From the NCBI GenBank assembly GCA_035294465.1, contig DATGKW010000205.1:1-20780 (forward strand): 20,780 nucleotides of DNA, read 5' to 3'. The notes beneath the pieces were generated by a model. It ran no database searches and was not told where the DNA came from. It saw only the letters and a list, made by a program, of their open reading frames with translations. This document shows positions 7,384 through 13,998 of this stretch, one piece after another. The number at the start of each line of letters is the position of its first letter. The stretch's first letter is position 1. A program made the position numbers and the translations under genes. The DNA is from Paraktedonobacter sp035294465 (GTDB lineage Bacteria; Chloroflexota; Ktedonobacteria; Ktedonobacterales; Ktedonobacteraceae).

Positions 7384-7447
7384 TTTTGCCTTACCTCTTC
7401 TATAGAGAAACGCCTGTCAACACGAGCTTGCCCGCACATCCAACCTG

Positions 7448-8002
7448 CTAGCGTCCTTCCCAGGGGTTGGCGGAGCGTTCCCGCAAGAGTGGGACTGTGT
7501 TGAGGTGGCAGATAGCTACAGCGGCGGCATCGGCAGCATCGTCGGGACGAGGCACAGCACGCAGATTGAGAAGAATACGCACCATCTCACCCACCTGGAT
7601 CTTGTCTGCATTACCGTAGCCTGTAACCGCTTGCTTGACCTGCCTGGGCGTATATTCCGCGATGGTTAGCCCACCATTAGCCAGAGCTAGCAGCGCGACC
7701 CCACGCGCCTGCCCAACGGTCAGAGCCGTGCGCGCGTTTTTCGCGAAAAACAGCTCCTCCATTGCCCCTTCGGTTGGCTGGTACCTGGTGATGATCTCGT
7801 TCAGGCGCTGGTAAATCTGTTGCAAACGCCGAGCCAGCGGCATGCCGGCCGGCGTGGTAATGACATCGCAGGCAATCATGTTCAATGCACTGCCCCTGGC
7901 CTCCACAACCGCATAACCCACAATGGCTGTCCCTGGATCGATTCCCAACGTCACCCGCGTTCCTCCCGGAACCTGCCCAGGTGAACCGGCACTCTTTTGC
8001 AT
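7448..8002 (-). CDS. ruvC: Crossover junction endodeoxyribonuclease RuvC
   Basis: A 184-residue RNase H-fold resolvase that makes paired nicks across Holliday junctions. The four metal-binding acids of the family are present: D22 (LGIDPGTAIVGYAVVE), E82 (AMEELFFAKN), D155 and D158 (PRPDDAADAAAVAICH). GYGNADKIQV and the catalytic-core spacing also match. A short N-terminal extension (MQKSAGSPGQVPGG) precedes the fold; a start nearer the GIDPG motif is possible, but ATG 8002 has AAAGGA eight bases upstream. It begins 25 bases after the yebC stop, consistent with one yebC-ruvC-ruvA transcript. Confidence 0.96.
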   Translation of the reverse strand: MQKSAGSPGQVPGGTRVTLGIDPGTAIVGYAVVEARGSALNMIACDVITTPAGMPLARRLQQIYQRLNEIITRYQPTEGAMEELFFAKNARTALTVGQARGVALLALANGGLTIAEYTPRQVKQAVTGYGNADKIQVGEMVRILLNLRAVPRPDDAADAAAVAICHLNTVPLLRERSANPWEGR

Positions 8003-8027
8003 GCCTGCTGTCCTTTAATTGAACATC

Positions 8028-8789
8028 TTATTCATACGAAGCAGCGAACTCCTCGGGGAAGTCAGCGTTCGTGTACACATTCTGCACGTCATCCAGATCT
8101 TCCAGTTTCTCAATCAGGCGCATAACCTGGTGCGCGACTTTCTCATCATTCAGTTCGACCTTCGTTTTGGCTATCATGGTGCTTTCGGCCCTGGTAACAG
8201 TGTACTTCTTCTCCTCCAGACCTTTACGCACTTTCTCCAGATCGGAGGGATCCGTATAAATGGTGAGGTATTCGTCCTCGGGTCCGACCGGGTCTGCGTC
8301 GTTCGCTCCCAGATCGATAGCTTCTAGAGAAAGCTCATCAGGATCGTGGCCTTTCAGTTCAACCTCGATAATTCCCGTCGGCTCGAAAAGCCAGTCCACG
8401 CAGCCATTCTCACCTAGATTCCCGCCATTGCGGTTGAAGGCATTGCGCACCTCGGCTACAGTGCGATTACGGTTTTCGGTCACAGCCTGAACCATCATGG
8501 CTGTCCCGCCGGGACCATATCCCTCGTAGGTAATCTCCTCAAGATTCGCGCCTTCGCTTCCACCCAGGGCACGTTTGATTGTGCGCTCGATATTCTCCAG
8601 GGGCATATTCGCATCGCGCGCGCGCTGGACCGCCATGCGCAGGCGGAAATTTGCATTGGGGTCGCCGCTGCCGCCTTCGCGCACAGCCACAACAATTTCA
8701 CGACCCAGGCGGGTGAAAAGCTGCCCCCTCCGAGCGTCGTTTACTCCTTTTGAGCGCCGGATCTGCGCCCACTTTGAATGACCTGACAT
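8028..8789 (-). CDS. yebC: YebC/PmpR family protein
   Basis: A 253-residue YebC/TACO1-family protein, whole length and start typical: MSGHSKWAQIRRSKGVNDAR, FTRLGREIVVAVREGG, NANFRLRMAVQRARDANMP, YEGYGPGGTAMMVQ and NRNGGNLGENGCVDWLF are all conserved. Members have been described both as transcriptional regulators and as ribosome-associated factors that ease polyproline translation; the sequence cannot decide between them. ATG 8789 follows GAGGGGG by seven bases. It is the first gene of the unit that continues with ruvC and ruvA, a common neighbourhood. Its promoter region carries two palindromes (8812-8827 and 8847-8864) that could control the whole unit. Confidence 0.96.
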   Translation of the reverse strand: MSGHSKWAQIRRSKGVNDARRGQLFTRLGREIVVAVREGGSGDPNANFRLRMAVQRARDANMPLENIERTIKRALGGSEGANLEEITYEGYGPGGTAMMVQAVTENRNRTVAEVRNAFNRNGGNLGENGCVDWLFEPTGIIEVELKGHDPDELSLEAIDLGANDADPVGPEDEYLTIYTDPSDLEKVRKGLEEKKYTVTRAESTMIAKTKVELNDEKVAHQVMRLIEKLEDLDDVQNVYTNADFPEEFAASYE

Positions 8790-8811
8790 ACCATCGCCCC
8801 CTCATTCGTTG

Positions 8812-8827
8812 TCAGCACACGTGCTGA
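8812..8827. repeat. Inverted repeat in the yebC leader
   Basis: TCAGCAC and GTGCTGA, perfect 7-bp arms separated by AC, lying 23 bases before the yebC ATG and partly overlapping a CTGATCAG palindrome (8824-8831). It could be a short hairpin or a protein site. Confidence 0.5.
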
Positions 8828-8846
8828 TCAGGTTGCAAAATATCCT

Positions 8847-8864
8847 CAGTTGTGTACACAACTG
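8847..8864. promoter_or_regulatory. Perfect 18-bp palindrome, candidate operator of yebC-ruvC-ruvA
   Basis: CAGTTGTGTACACAACTG is fully self-complementary. It lies about +19 to +36 relative to the predicted transcript start and 58 bases before yebC, where a dimeric repressor could block elongation. The binding protein is unknown; it does not match the E. coli or Bacillus LexA boxes. Confidence 0.5.
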
Positions 8865-8889
8865 TCATCAGAAAAGTGGTGTTTTGCCC

Positions 8890-8919
8890 ATTGTAACACG
8901 AAGATATACAGGCCGTCGA
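8890..8919 (-). promoter_or_regulatory. Promoter for yebC-ruvC-ruvA
   Basis: Minus strand TACAAT (8890-8895) preceded by TGT gives an extended -10; a weak -35, TCGACG (8914-8919), sits 18 bases upstream. The predicted transcript start is near 8883, leaving about a 94-base leader. Confidence 0.5.
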
Positions 8920-8924
8920 GGGGG

Positions 8925-9638
8925 CTAATTGCTCTCCAGCCATTCTGCTATTGCATAATTTACCTCCGCAGATTTTTCCCTCTGGACGTAGTGCCCCGCT
9001 CCAGGAATAATTTTGAGCGTTGAATTGGCGATGTGCTCGTGCAGGTATACGCTGAATTTGATGGGAGCATTGCGTTCTTCTGCTCCGCAAAGCACCAGGG
9101 CCGGAATCTGATGCAGCTCTTGTAGCCGATCCATGACATCAAAGCCATTGCAGGCCAGCAAGTCGCGGTAGAGGATGCCCGGCGCCAGCTTGCTTTGCTC
9201 GTTGAGCAGGCGTGCTGGCAGAGTTGGATCGCCCTGTTGCGCGACCGAGAATTGTTTGAGCGTCAGCAAAGCCTGCTCCGGATTTGTACGCGCAGCTTCG
9301 AGCAACGCAGGCAGGACGCGCATGCGCGCTCCGGTGCCAATCAAGACCAGCCCGGCTAGTTCGTCGCCGAAATCCAGGCCCATTTGCAGCGCGATCAAGC
9401 CCCCCAGCGAGTGCCCTACGATCACCGGTCGTTCCAGACGCAGCTCGTTTCTCACAATCTCGCGCACGGCCCGCGCGTAATCCTCAACACGGACCTGCTC
9501 CGGCAGAGTATCGGGCCGCTCTCCATGCCCTGGTAAATCAATCGCGTGTCCACGCTCGCCAAAATACGCTATCTGCTCGCGCCACGCCCGCGCGCTATCG
9601 CCCGCACCGTGGATGAATACCAGCGGATTATCCATCAT
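8925..9638 (-). CDS. Alpha/beta hydrolase
   Basis: A 237-residue cytosolic hydrolase of the epoxide-hydrolase/lipase-like alpha/beta fold. Seen: oxyanion-hole segment FIHGAGDSARAW (8-19), DLPGHGERPD (34-43), nucleophile elbow VGHSLGG (Ser77), acid region LCGAEERNAP, and GAGHYVQRE with the catalytic His216. The acid position of the usual GxxDxxxP is Glu188, so the triad would be Ser-Glu-His, known in a minority of the superfamily. The cap region is short. Substrate cannot be named. ATG 9638 follows AAAGGAG by seven bases; ATG 9635 is an alternative. A possible eight-residue leader ORF lies 42 bases upstream. No neighbour suggests a pathway. Confidence 0.9.
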   Translation of the reverse strand: MMDNPLVFIHGAGDSARAWREQIAYFGERGHAIDLPGHGERPDTLPEQVRVEDYARAVREIVRNELRLERPVIVGHSLGGLIALQMGLDFGDELAGLVLIGTGARMRVLPALLEAARTNPEQALLTLKQFSVAQQGDPTLPARLLNEQSKLAPGILYRDLLACNGFDVMDRLQELHQIPALVLCGAEERNAPIKFSVYLHEHIANSTLKIIPGAGHYVQREKSAEVNYAIAEWLESN

Positions 9639-9680
9639 AAACAGGCTCCTTTAATCTCTTGCAATCTCACAGAGAGTAGG

Positions 9681-9707
9681 CTATCCTTGACAGAGATAGA
9701 TGCCCAT
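9681..9707 (-). other. Possible leader peptide ORF (MGIYLCQG)
   Basis: On the minus strand GAGGAGG (9714-9720) lies six bases before an ATG that opens an eight-codon ORF ending in TAG, 42 bases upstream of the hydrolase start. The ribosome site is stronger than that of many real genes here. Chance cannot be excluded in so short a frame. Confidence 0.25.
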
Positions 9708-9731
9708 TACAACCCTCCTCATTAAACCACG

Positions 9732-9737
9732 TATAGT
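9732..9737 (+). promoter_or_regulatory. Possible -10 element for yraN
   Basis: TATAGT, with TATAAA overlapping its end (9737-9742). A -35 is poor (TTACAA at 9707-9712, spacer 19). Transcription would start about 9744, which favours the ATG at 9763 as the yraN start over the one at 9745. Confidence 0.3.
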
Positions 9738-9762
9738 ATAAAGGATGCAGGAAGCTTGTTGT

Positions 9763-10158
9763 ATGGACGATGGCGTGCGGAAAAGAACGAGTGGCGTTCG
9801 CCAGCGTTTGGGACGCCTGGGTGAACGCCTGGCAGCAGGTGCCCTGGAGCAGCGAGGGTATCGTATCGTCGAGCGTAATTTTCGCTGCCGCGCCGGTGAA
9901 ATGGATCTGGTAGCCGAGGAGGGTCAGGACCTGGTTTTCGTCGAGGTGAAAACCAGGCGTGGTGCAGAGCGCGGGTTGCCCGAAGAGGCGGTTGATGGTC
10001 GTAAGGCCAGGAAACTCCAGGAGATCGCCTATGGCTACCTGGAGAAACATAACCTGGCAGATTGCTCCTGGCGCATTGATGTGGTCGCGGTTCAGTTTAG
10101 CTCGCAGGGCAAGTTTGAAGAGATTCGGATATATCAGCATGCAATAACCGCATCATAG
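9763..10158 (+). CDS. YraN (UPF0102) family nuclease-fold protein
   Basis: A 131-residue protein of the UPF0102/YraN family, which has an endonuclease-like (PD-(D/E)xK, Holliday-resolvase-type) fold but no firm assigned role. Seen: RQRLGRLGERLAAGALEQRG, then RNFRCRAGEMDLVAEEGQDL with the acidic ExD pair, FVEVKTRRG with the E-x-K, and a C-terminal WRIDVVAV strand. The frame allows ATG 9745 (MQEACC...), but 9763 lies behind AGGA (about 10 bases) and fits the family length. It is divergent from the alpha/beta hydrolase, and a zinc-ribbon gene follows 35 bases later on the same strand. Confidence 0.9.
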   Translation: MDDGVRKRTSGVRQRLGRLGERLAAGALEQRGYRIVERNFRCRAGEMDLVAEEGQDLVFVEVKTRRGAERGLPEEAVDGRKARKLQEIAYGYLEKHNLADCSWRIDVVAVQFSSQGKFEEIRIYQHAITAS

Positions 10159-10193
10159 TTTTACAATAAAGTATTCCATGGGAGGCGCAGGTC

Positions 10194-10706
10194 ATGGCAG
10201 ATTTTCTTGATTCTGTGAAAAATAAGGTAAGTGCGGCAGTTAGCCGCACGAGCTGGGAGGCGCAGAAGCAACTGCGCGTTCGCAGCAAACAGACCGAGAT
10301 TGACAAACTTCTAGAGCAGCGTGAGAAGTTGCTCAACGATCTGGCTATGGCAGCCATCGATCTTTATCAAAAAGGCGCCTTGAGCGATCCGCATCTTTCG
10401 CGAGTGTGCGCCAGCATTCAGGAACTCGACCACGATGTGCAGAAGCGCGAAGGTCAGCTGCTGGAAATCAAAAAAGAGGTGTATCCGGCGCAACAGCTCG
10501 CGCCCGCCCAGACGGCGGATTATAGCCCGCCGCCCGTGCCTACTTACACTCCTCCTGCCGCGCCTGCGCCCGCTGTTCCACAGCAGCCCGCTGCCCCTGC
10601 ACCGGCCAATCGTCCACAAGCACAGGCCACCATCTGCCCCTCCTGCGGCAACCCCGTCCGGCCAAACGCACTCTACTGTCGCAATTGCGGTGCAAAACTT
10701 CGTTGA
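10194..10706 (+). CDS. Coiled-coil protein with C-terminal zinc ribbon
   Basis: A 170-residue protein, not assignable to a named gene. Residues 1-100 are charged and helical with heptad-like spacing (EAQKQLRVRSKQTEIDKLLE, then QREKLLNDLAMAAIDLYQKG), consistent with a coiled coil. Residues 101-145 form a Pro/Ala-rich linker (SPPPVPTYTPPAAPAPAVP). The C-terminus is a zinc ribbon, CPSCGNPVRPNALYCRNCG, i.e. CxxC-x10-CxxC. No membrane segment or signal peptide is seen, so it is probably cytosolic and may act in oligomers through the helix with the ribbon as an interaction tip (inference). ATG 10194 has GGGAGG eight bases upstream. A strong promoter begins directly after its stop, so it does not belong to the tsaE operon. 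Confidence 0.8.
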   Translation: MADFLDSVKNKVSAAVSRTSWEAQKQLRVRSKQTEIDKLLEQREKLLNDLAMAAIDLYQKGALSDPHLSRVCASIQELDHDVQKREGQLLEIKKEVYPAQQLAPAQTADYSPPPVPTYTPPAAPAPAVPQQPAAPAPANRPQAQATICPSCGNPVRPNALYCRNCGAKLR

Positions 10707-10719
10707 TTCGACTAAACTG

Positions 10720-10728
10720 TGTTATAAT
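10720..10728 (+). promoter_or_regulatory. Extended -10 promoter of the tsaE operon
   Basis: TGTTATAAT is a consensus TATAAT with TGn in front. The -35 is weak (TCGTTG at 17 bases). Transcription from about 10735 would place the hairpin repeats of 10743-10801 at the very 5' end of the mRNA, about 100 bases before the tsaE start. Confidence 0.65.
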
Positions 10729-10742
10729 GATAGACACTTTGT

Positions 10743-10801
10743 CAGGGAGAGGAAGAAGAGAACCTCTCCCTGCAAGATCAGGGAGAGGATGAGCTTCTCC
10801 C
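10743..10801 (+). repeat. Alternating inverted repeats in the tsaE leader
   Basis: CAGGGAGAGG occurs at 10743-10752 and 10779-10788, its exact complement CCTCTCCCTG at 10763-10772, and an imperfect fourth arm CTTCTCCC at 10794-10801. The middle arm can pair with either the first (10-bp stem, 10-base loop) or the third (10-bp stem, 6-base loop); the third can pair with the fourth (8 bp, one G.U). No T-tract follows, so it is not an intrinsic terminator. Confidence 0.7.
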
Positions 10802-10838
10802 CTTGCTGGCAAGAAATGCGCGCATCAAAGGTGTTCTA

Positions 10839-11378
10839 TTGATTAGAAATGCTCAGGAGGAAAACAGCTACACTCTCGACAGTATCAGTCACAGCGTAGA
10901 GCAAACGCAACGTCTGGGTATGCGCCTGGGCGAACTGCTGACAGGTGGGGAGCTTATTTTGTTGGAGGGCCAGCTGGGGACCGGAAAAACTACGTTCACG
11001 CAGGGATTGGCTCTTGGTATGGAGATCACTGAGAATATTAATAGCCCAACATTTACCATTCTGAAAGAGTATCCCGGTCAGCCGCGCGGAGAGGGAGAGC
11101 CGCCCGGCCCGGCGCTTTATCACTTCGATCTCTACCGTCTGGACGATCCCGGCGAGATTTTTGACCTGGGTTTTGAAGAATACTTTTATGGCCATGGCGT
11201 CTGTATTGTGGAGTGGGCTGAAAAGGCCGATTTTTACTGGCCCGACGATCATCTGCGCATTCGTCTCAAAATGCTGAGCGAAACCAAGCGCGGCCTACTG
11301 TTTATCGCAAGCGGCGCGCGTTACTGCGAGCTGCTGCGGCAATTTCAAAAAAATACGTATGTTACTCCTGGCTCTTGA
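10839..11378 (+). CDS. tsaE: tRNA t6A biosynthesis ATPase TsaE
   Basis: A 179-residue P-loop ATPase that regenerates the TsaB-TsaD complex in t6A37 synthesis. Seen: SHSVEQTQRLGMRLGELLTG, Walker A GQLGTGKTT (44-52), SPTFTILKEY (69-78), the conserved YHFDLYRL (94-101), and VEWAEKADFYWPDDHLRIRL. A Gly/Pro/Glu-rich insert (79-92) separates the SPTF strand from YHFDLYR. The frame has no ATG near the domain; TTG at 10839 has AAAGG seven bases upstream, far better than TTG 10803. It heads tsaE-tsaB-rimI-tsaD with overlaps, which implies translational coupling: its last 20 bases overlap tsaB. Confidence 0.93.
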   Translation: MIRNAQEENSYTLDSISHSVEQTQRLGMRLGELLTGGELILLEGQLGTGKTTFTQGLALGMEITENINSPTFTILKEYPGQPRGEGEPPGPALYHFDLYRLDDPGEIFDLGFEEYFYGHGVCIVEWAEKADFYWPDDHLRIRLKMLSETKRGLLFIASGARYCELLRQFQKNTYVTPGS

Positions 11379-12186
11379 TACTTCTACTCGCCAGGCTAGC
11401 GTGGCGCTCTGCGATGAGGAGCGCCTCTATGGCGAATATACCTGGCATGTAGGCAATAACCATAGTGTGGAACTTCTAGAACGCGTTCAGCGCCTGCTCG
11501 CCGAAGGTGGTGTTGGTATGTCCGCGCTGGACGGCCTGGCCGTGGCGACCGGTCCCGGCTCGTTCAATGGGGTGCGCGTGGCCGTAGCGACTGCTAAGGC
11601 TCTGGCTTTTGCCATGCGTAAACCCCTGGTGGGGATCAGCACTCTAGAAATGTGCGCGGCTCAGCACCAGCAGTGGGCCGGCCCCGTTTGCTCGCTGCTT
11701 GAAGCCGGGCGTTCTGAGCTTTATGCGGCCTGCTATCTGTTCGAGGGCCAGGAGAGTGCAGGAGTGCTGACGTATCGCTCGCGCCAGCTTGGCGACTATC
11801 AAGTGCTGGCCCCGCATGACCTTGCGCTCTACCTGCAAGAACAGATCTCTCCTCTGGTGGGAATCGAGGGAGAAGCGCAGACTTCCCCCTACCTCTTTTG
11901 TGGAGAGATAAGCGAAGACTCGCGCCTTGCCCTGACTACGAGTATGAAAGATCGGGCTTTTTTTGCCCCGGTCATTGCGTCGGTGCGGCGTGCGTCCATT
12001 CTGGCCTGCCTGGCCCGGCAACGTCTGGCCGAAAACAGTGTGGATGACCCGCTGCTGCTTGAGCCGCTCTATCTGCGGCGTCCGTCGATCACCACCAGCA
12101 CCCGGAAGCGGCCTCTCTTGGGAAGGAATTTCAGTTCAAGTGATCAGCAAAGTACAGAAAGGGAAGAAGGTGCGTTACGTCATTGA
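11359..12186 (+). CDS. tsaB: tRNA t6A biosynthesis protein TsaB
   Basis: A 275-residue actin-like ASKHA protein that dimerises with TsaD. Seen: LLALDTSTRQASVALCDEE, HVGNNHSVELLERVQRLL, VATGPGSFNGVRVAVATAKA (GPGSFTGLR signature with Asn for Thr), KPLVGISTLEM and the later DARxGEVY-like segment LEAGRSELYAACY. The tail LLEPLYLRRPSIT is typical. It is longer than the E. coli protein (231 residues), with a loop and an extra Ser/Arg-rich C-terminal tail of about 30 residues. ATG 11359 lies inside the tsaE end; its own stop overlaps rimI by 17 bases, a dense coupled arrangement. Confidence 0.92.
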   Translation: MLLLALDTSTRQASVALCDEERLYGEYTWHVGNNHSVELLERVQRLLAEGGVGMSALDGLAVATGPGSFNGVRVAVATAKALAFAMRKPLVGISTLEMCAAQHQQWAGPVCSLLEAGRSELYAACYLFEGQESAGVLTYRSRQLGDYQVLAPHDLALYLQEQISPLVGIEGEAQTSPYLFCGEISEDSRLALTTSMKDRAFFAPVIASVRRASILACLARQRLAENSVDDPLLLEPLYLRRPSITTSTRKRPLLGRNFSSSDQQSTEREEGALRH

Positions 12187-12802
12187 TCGCATGACAATGG
12201 CAGACGTACCTCGCGTTGTCGAGATTGAGCGTCTGGCCTATCCATCTACCTGGCCTCCCAGCGCCTACCGCAAGGAGCTACAGGATAACCGCTGGGCGCA
12301 TTATATTGTGTTGCGCGACACACACATTGCCCAGGAGAGCATGATCGTGCCGGCCCAGAACCCGGAGAAACCCCGGCGATTCCTTTCACTGCCTTTCCTG
12401 CCCGGTCGCACGACGAGCACGCTTTCAACTCCGAGCCTGGCCTCGATTATCGGCTTCGCCGGCCTCTGGTTGATGGTAGACGAGGCCCATGTAACGACGA
12501 TTGCCATGCATCCCAATTTTCGCCGGCGCGGTCTGGGCGAATATATGCTAGCTAGCCTGATCGGCATTGCCTACGAGATTGGAGCCAGGTGGGTAACGCT
12601 GGAAGTGCGCGTGACGAACCACAGCGCTCAGAACCTCTATCGTAAATATGGCTTCCGTGAGGCCGGTCTGCGCCATCGGTATTATAGCGATAATCAAGAA
12701 GACGCTCTGATTATGTGGACTGACGAGATCAATTCTCCGGCGTATAAAGAGCGTTTCCAGGAATTGAAAATGGCTCTGTTAAGGAAGCTTGAGGATCAGT
12801 AG
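12170..12802 (+). CDS. rimI: RimI-type GNAT N-acetyltransferase with a loop insertion
   Basis: A 210-residue GNAT enzyme, homologous to RimI, which acetylates protein N-termini (ribosomal S18 in E. coli; substrates vary). Seen: IDRMTMADVPRVVEIERLAY, GFAGLWLMVDEAHVTTIAMH, the acetyl-CoA loop RRRGLGEYM (118-126), LEVRVTNHSAQNLYRKYGF with the catalytic candidates E145 and Y157, and YYSDNQEDALIMW. Residues about 51-92 (Pro/Ser/Thr-rich) are an insertion between strands absent from the ~150-residue E. coli protein. The start is GTG 12170, with AAAGGG six bases upstream; a longer frame reaches back to 11963 but would lie inside tsaB. Overlap with tsaB is 17 bases and the gap to tsaD is three. Confidence 0.9.
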   Translation: MRYVIDRMTMADVPRVVEIERLAYPSTWPPSAYRKELQDNRWAHYIVLRDTHIAQESMIVPAQNPEKPRRFLSLPFLPGRTTSTLSTPSLASIIGFAGLWLMVDEAHVTTIAMHPNFRRRGLGEYMLASLIGIAYEIGARWVTLEVRVTNHSAQNLYRKYGFREAGLRHRYYSDNQEDALIMWTDEINSPAYKERFQELKMALLRKLEDQ

Positions 12803-12805
12803 CCT

Positions 12806-13990
12806 ATGCTTATACTTGGGATCGAAAGCTCCTGCGACGAAACCGGGGCTGCTGTCGTCAAGGATGGCCGCTTCCTTCTCTCTAATGTTGTCGCCTCGCA
12901 AACAGAGATACATAACCGCTACGGCGGAGTTGTGCCCGAAGTGGCCTCGCGCCAGCAACTGTCGTCGATTCTCCCGGTGATTGAGACTGCAATGGAGCAG
13001 GCTCGCTGCGGCTGGGAGAATATTGATGCGATTGCCGCAACCTATGGCCCAGGGCTGGCCGGCTCTTTGCTAGTGGGTCTAACCGTGGGCAAGGCTCTCT
13101 CGCTGGCATACAACCTGCCTTTTCTGGGTGTAAACCACCTGGAAGCCCATATCTATGCTAACTGGTTGCGCGAGCAGAGTGGAACAGGCTTATCATCTGC
13201 CGGCGATTCCGCCTGGGAATTTCAAGCTGGCGATCCCAGCTTTCCATTGCTCTGCCTGGTGATCTCCGGTGCGCACAGCGAGCTGGTACTGGTGCATACA
13301 CATGGCTATTATGAGCTGCTAGGTCGCACCAAAGACGACGCCGCCGGAGAAGCTTTTGACAAGGTAGCGCGTATACTCGGACTGGCCTATCCCGGTGGCC
13401 CTTCGATCCAGAAAGCAGCTCTCCAGGCTGAGGAGGAACTCAGGCAAGCAGGCAAACCAGCGACTGTAGCACACAATGCCTACCGTCTGCCGCGCGCCTG
13501 GTTGCGTGGCACCTATGACTTTAGCTTCAGCGGCCTCAAAACTGCCGTGCTCCACCTGGCCGAGGGAGCAACTGAGCATTCGCGCACCACATCTGAGTCA
13601 GGCGAGAAAAAGGCCCAGGTCAGCCGCTATACACGCATAGGTCATTCTGCCCAGAAAAGCGGGGTGAACGTGCCAATGCTGGCTGCCAGCTTCCAGGAGG
13701 CGGTGGTTGATGTGCTGGCAGTGAAGACACGCCTGGCTGCTCAAGAATATCATGTTAAACAGGTGCTGCTGGCAGGTGGGGTGGCCGCAAATATTGCCCT
13801 GCGCGCGCGCCTGGAGCAGGAACTGCGCCCGCTCAATATTCGCCTGAACTATCCGCCCATTGAATTCTGCACCGATAACGCGGCCATGATCGCGAGCGCT
13901 GCCTTCTTTCACCTTTTACGTGGCGAACAGCACGGCCTGGACCTGGACGTGGTGCCCGGTCTGAGCCTGCCTTTTACCCGAAAGTCGTAG
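12806..13990 (+). CDS. tsaD: tRNA N6-adenosine threonylcarbamoyltransferase TsaD
   Basis: A 394-residue ASKHA-fold catalyst that transfers threonylcarbamoyl from TC-AMP to A37 of ANN-decoding tRNAs. Seen: GIESSCDETGAAVV (5-18), NRYGGVVPEVASRQ, the metal-binding HLEAH (H111, H115), YGPGLAGSLLVG, the phosphate loop SGAHSEL (154-160), PGGPSIQKAA, TYDFSFSGLKTAV, LLAGGVAANIALR and FCTDNAAM with Asp357. The usual SGGHT is SGAHS. It is about 50 residues longer than typical because of inserts near 123-146 and 254-286 (Ser/Glu/Lys-rich). It starts three bases after rimI and is followed eight bases later by the ROK kinase. Confidence 0.95.
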   Translation: MLILGIESSCDETGAAVVKDGRFLLSNVVASQTEIHNRYGGVVPEVASRQQLSSILPVIETAMEQARCGWENIDAIAATYGPGLAGSLLVGLTVGKALSLAYNLPFLGVNHLEAHIYANWLREQSGTGLSSAGDSAWEFQAGDPSFPLLCLVISGAHSELVLVHTHGYYELLGRTKDDAAGEAFDKVARILGLAYPGGPSIQKAALQAEEELRQAGKPATVAHNAYRLPRAWLRGTYDFSFSGLKTAVLHLAEGATEHSRTTSESGEKKAQVSRYTRIGHSAQKSGVNVPMLAASFQEAVVDVLAVKTRLAAQEYHVKQVLLAGGVAANIALRARLEQELRPLNIRLNYPPIEFCTDNAAMIASAAFFHLLRGEQHGLDLDVVPGLSLPFTRKS

Positions 13991-13998
13991 GGAAAAGC

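Noticed and set aside
8847..8864. LexA/SOS box identity for the yebC palindrome
   Set aside because: It matches neither CTGT-N8-ACAG nor GAAC-N4-GTTC; kept only as an unassigned operator candidate.
10743..10801. Intrinsic terminator/attenuator before tsaE
   Set aside because: The hairpins are real but no U-tract follows any of them, so transcription termination is not supported.
11963..12169. Longer N-terminus of RimI
   Set aside because: It lies wholly inside tsaB in another frame; the GNAT domain and a good ribosome site support GTG 12170.
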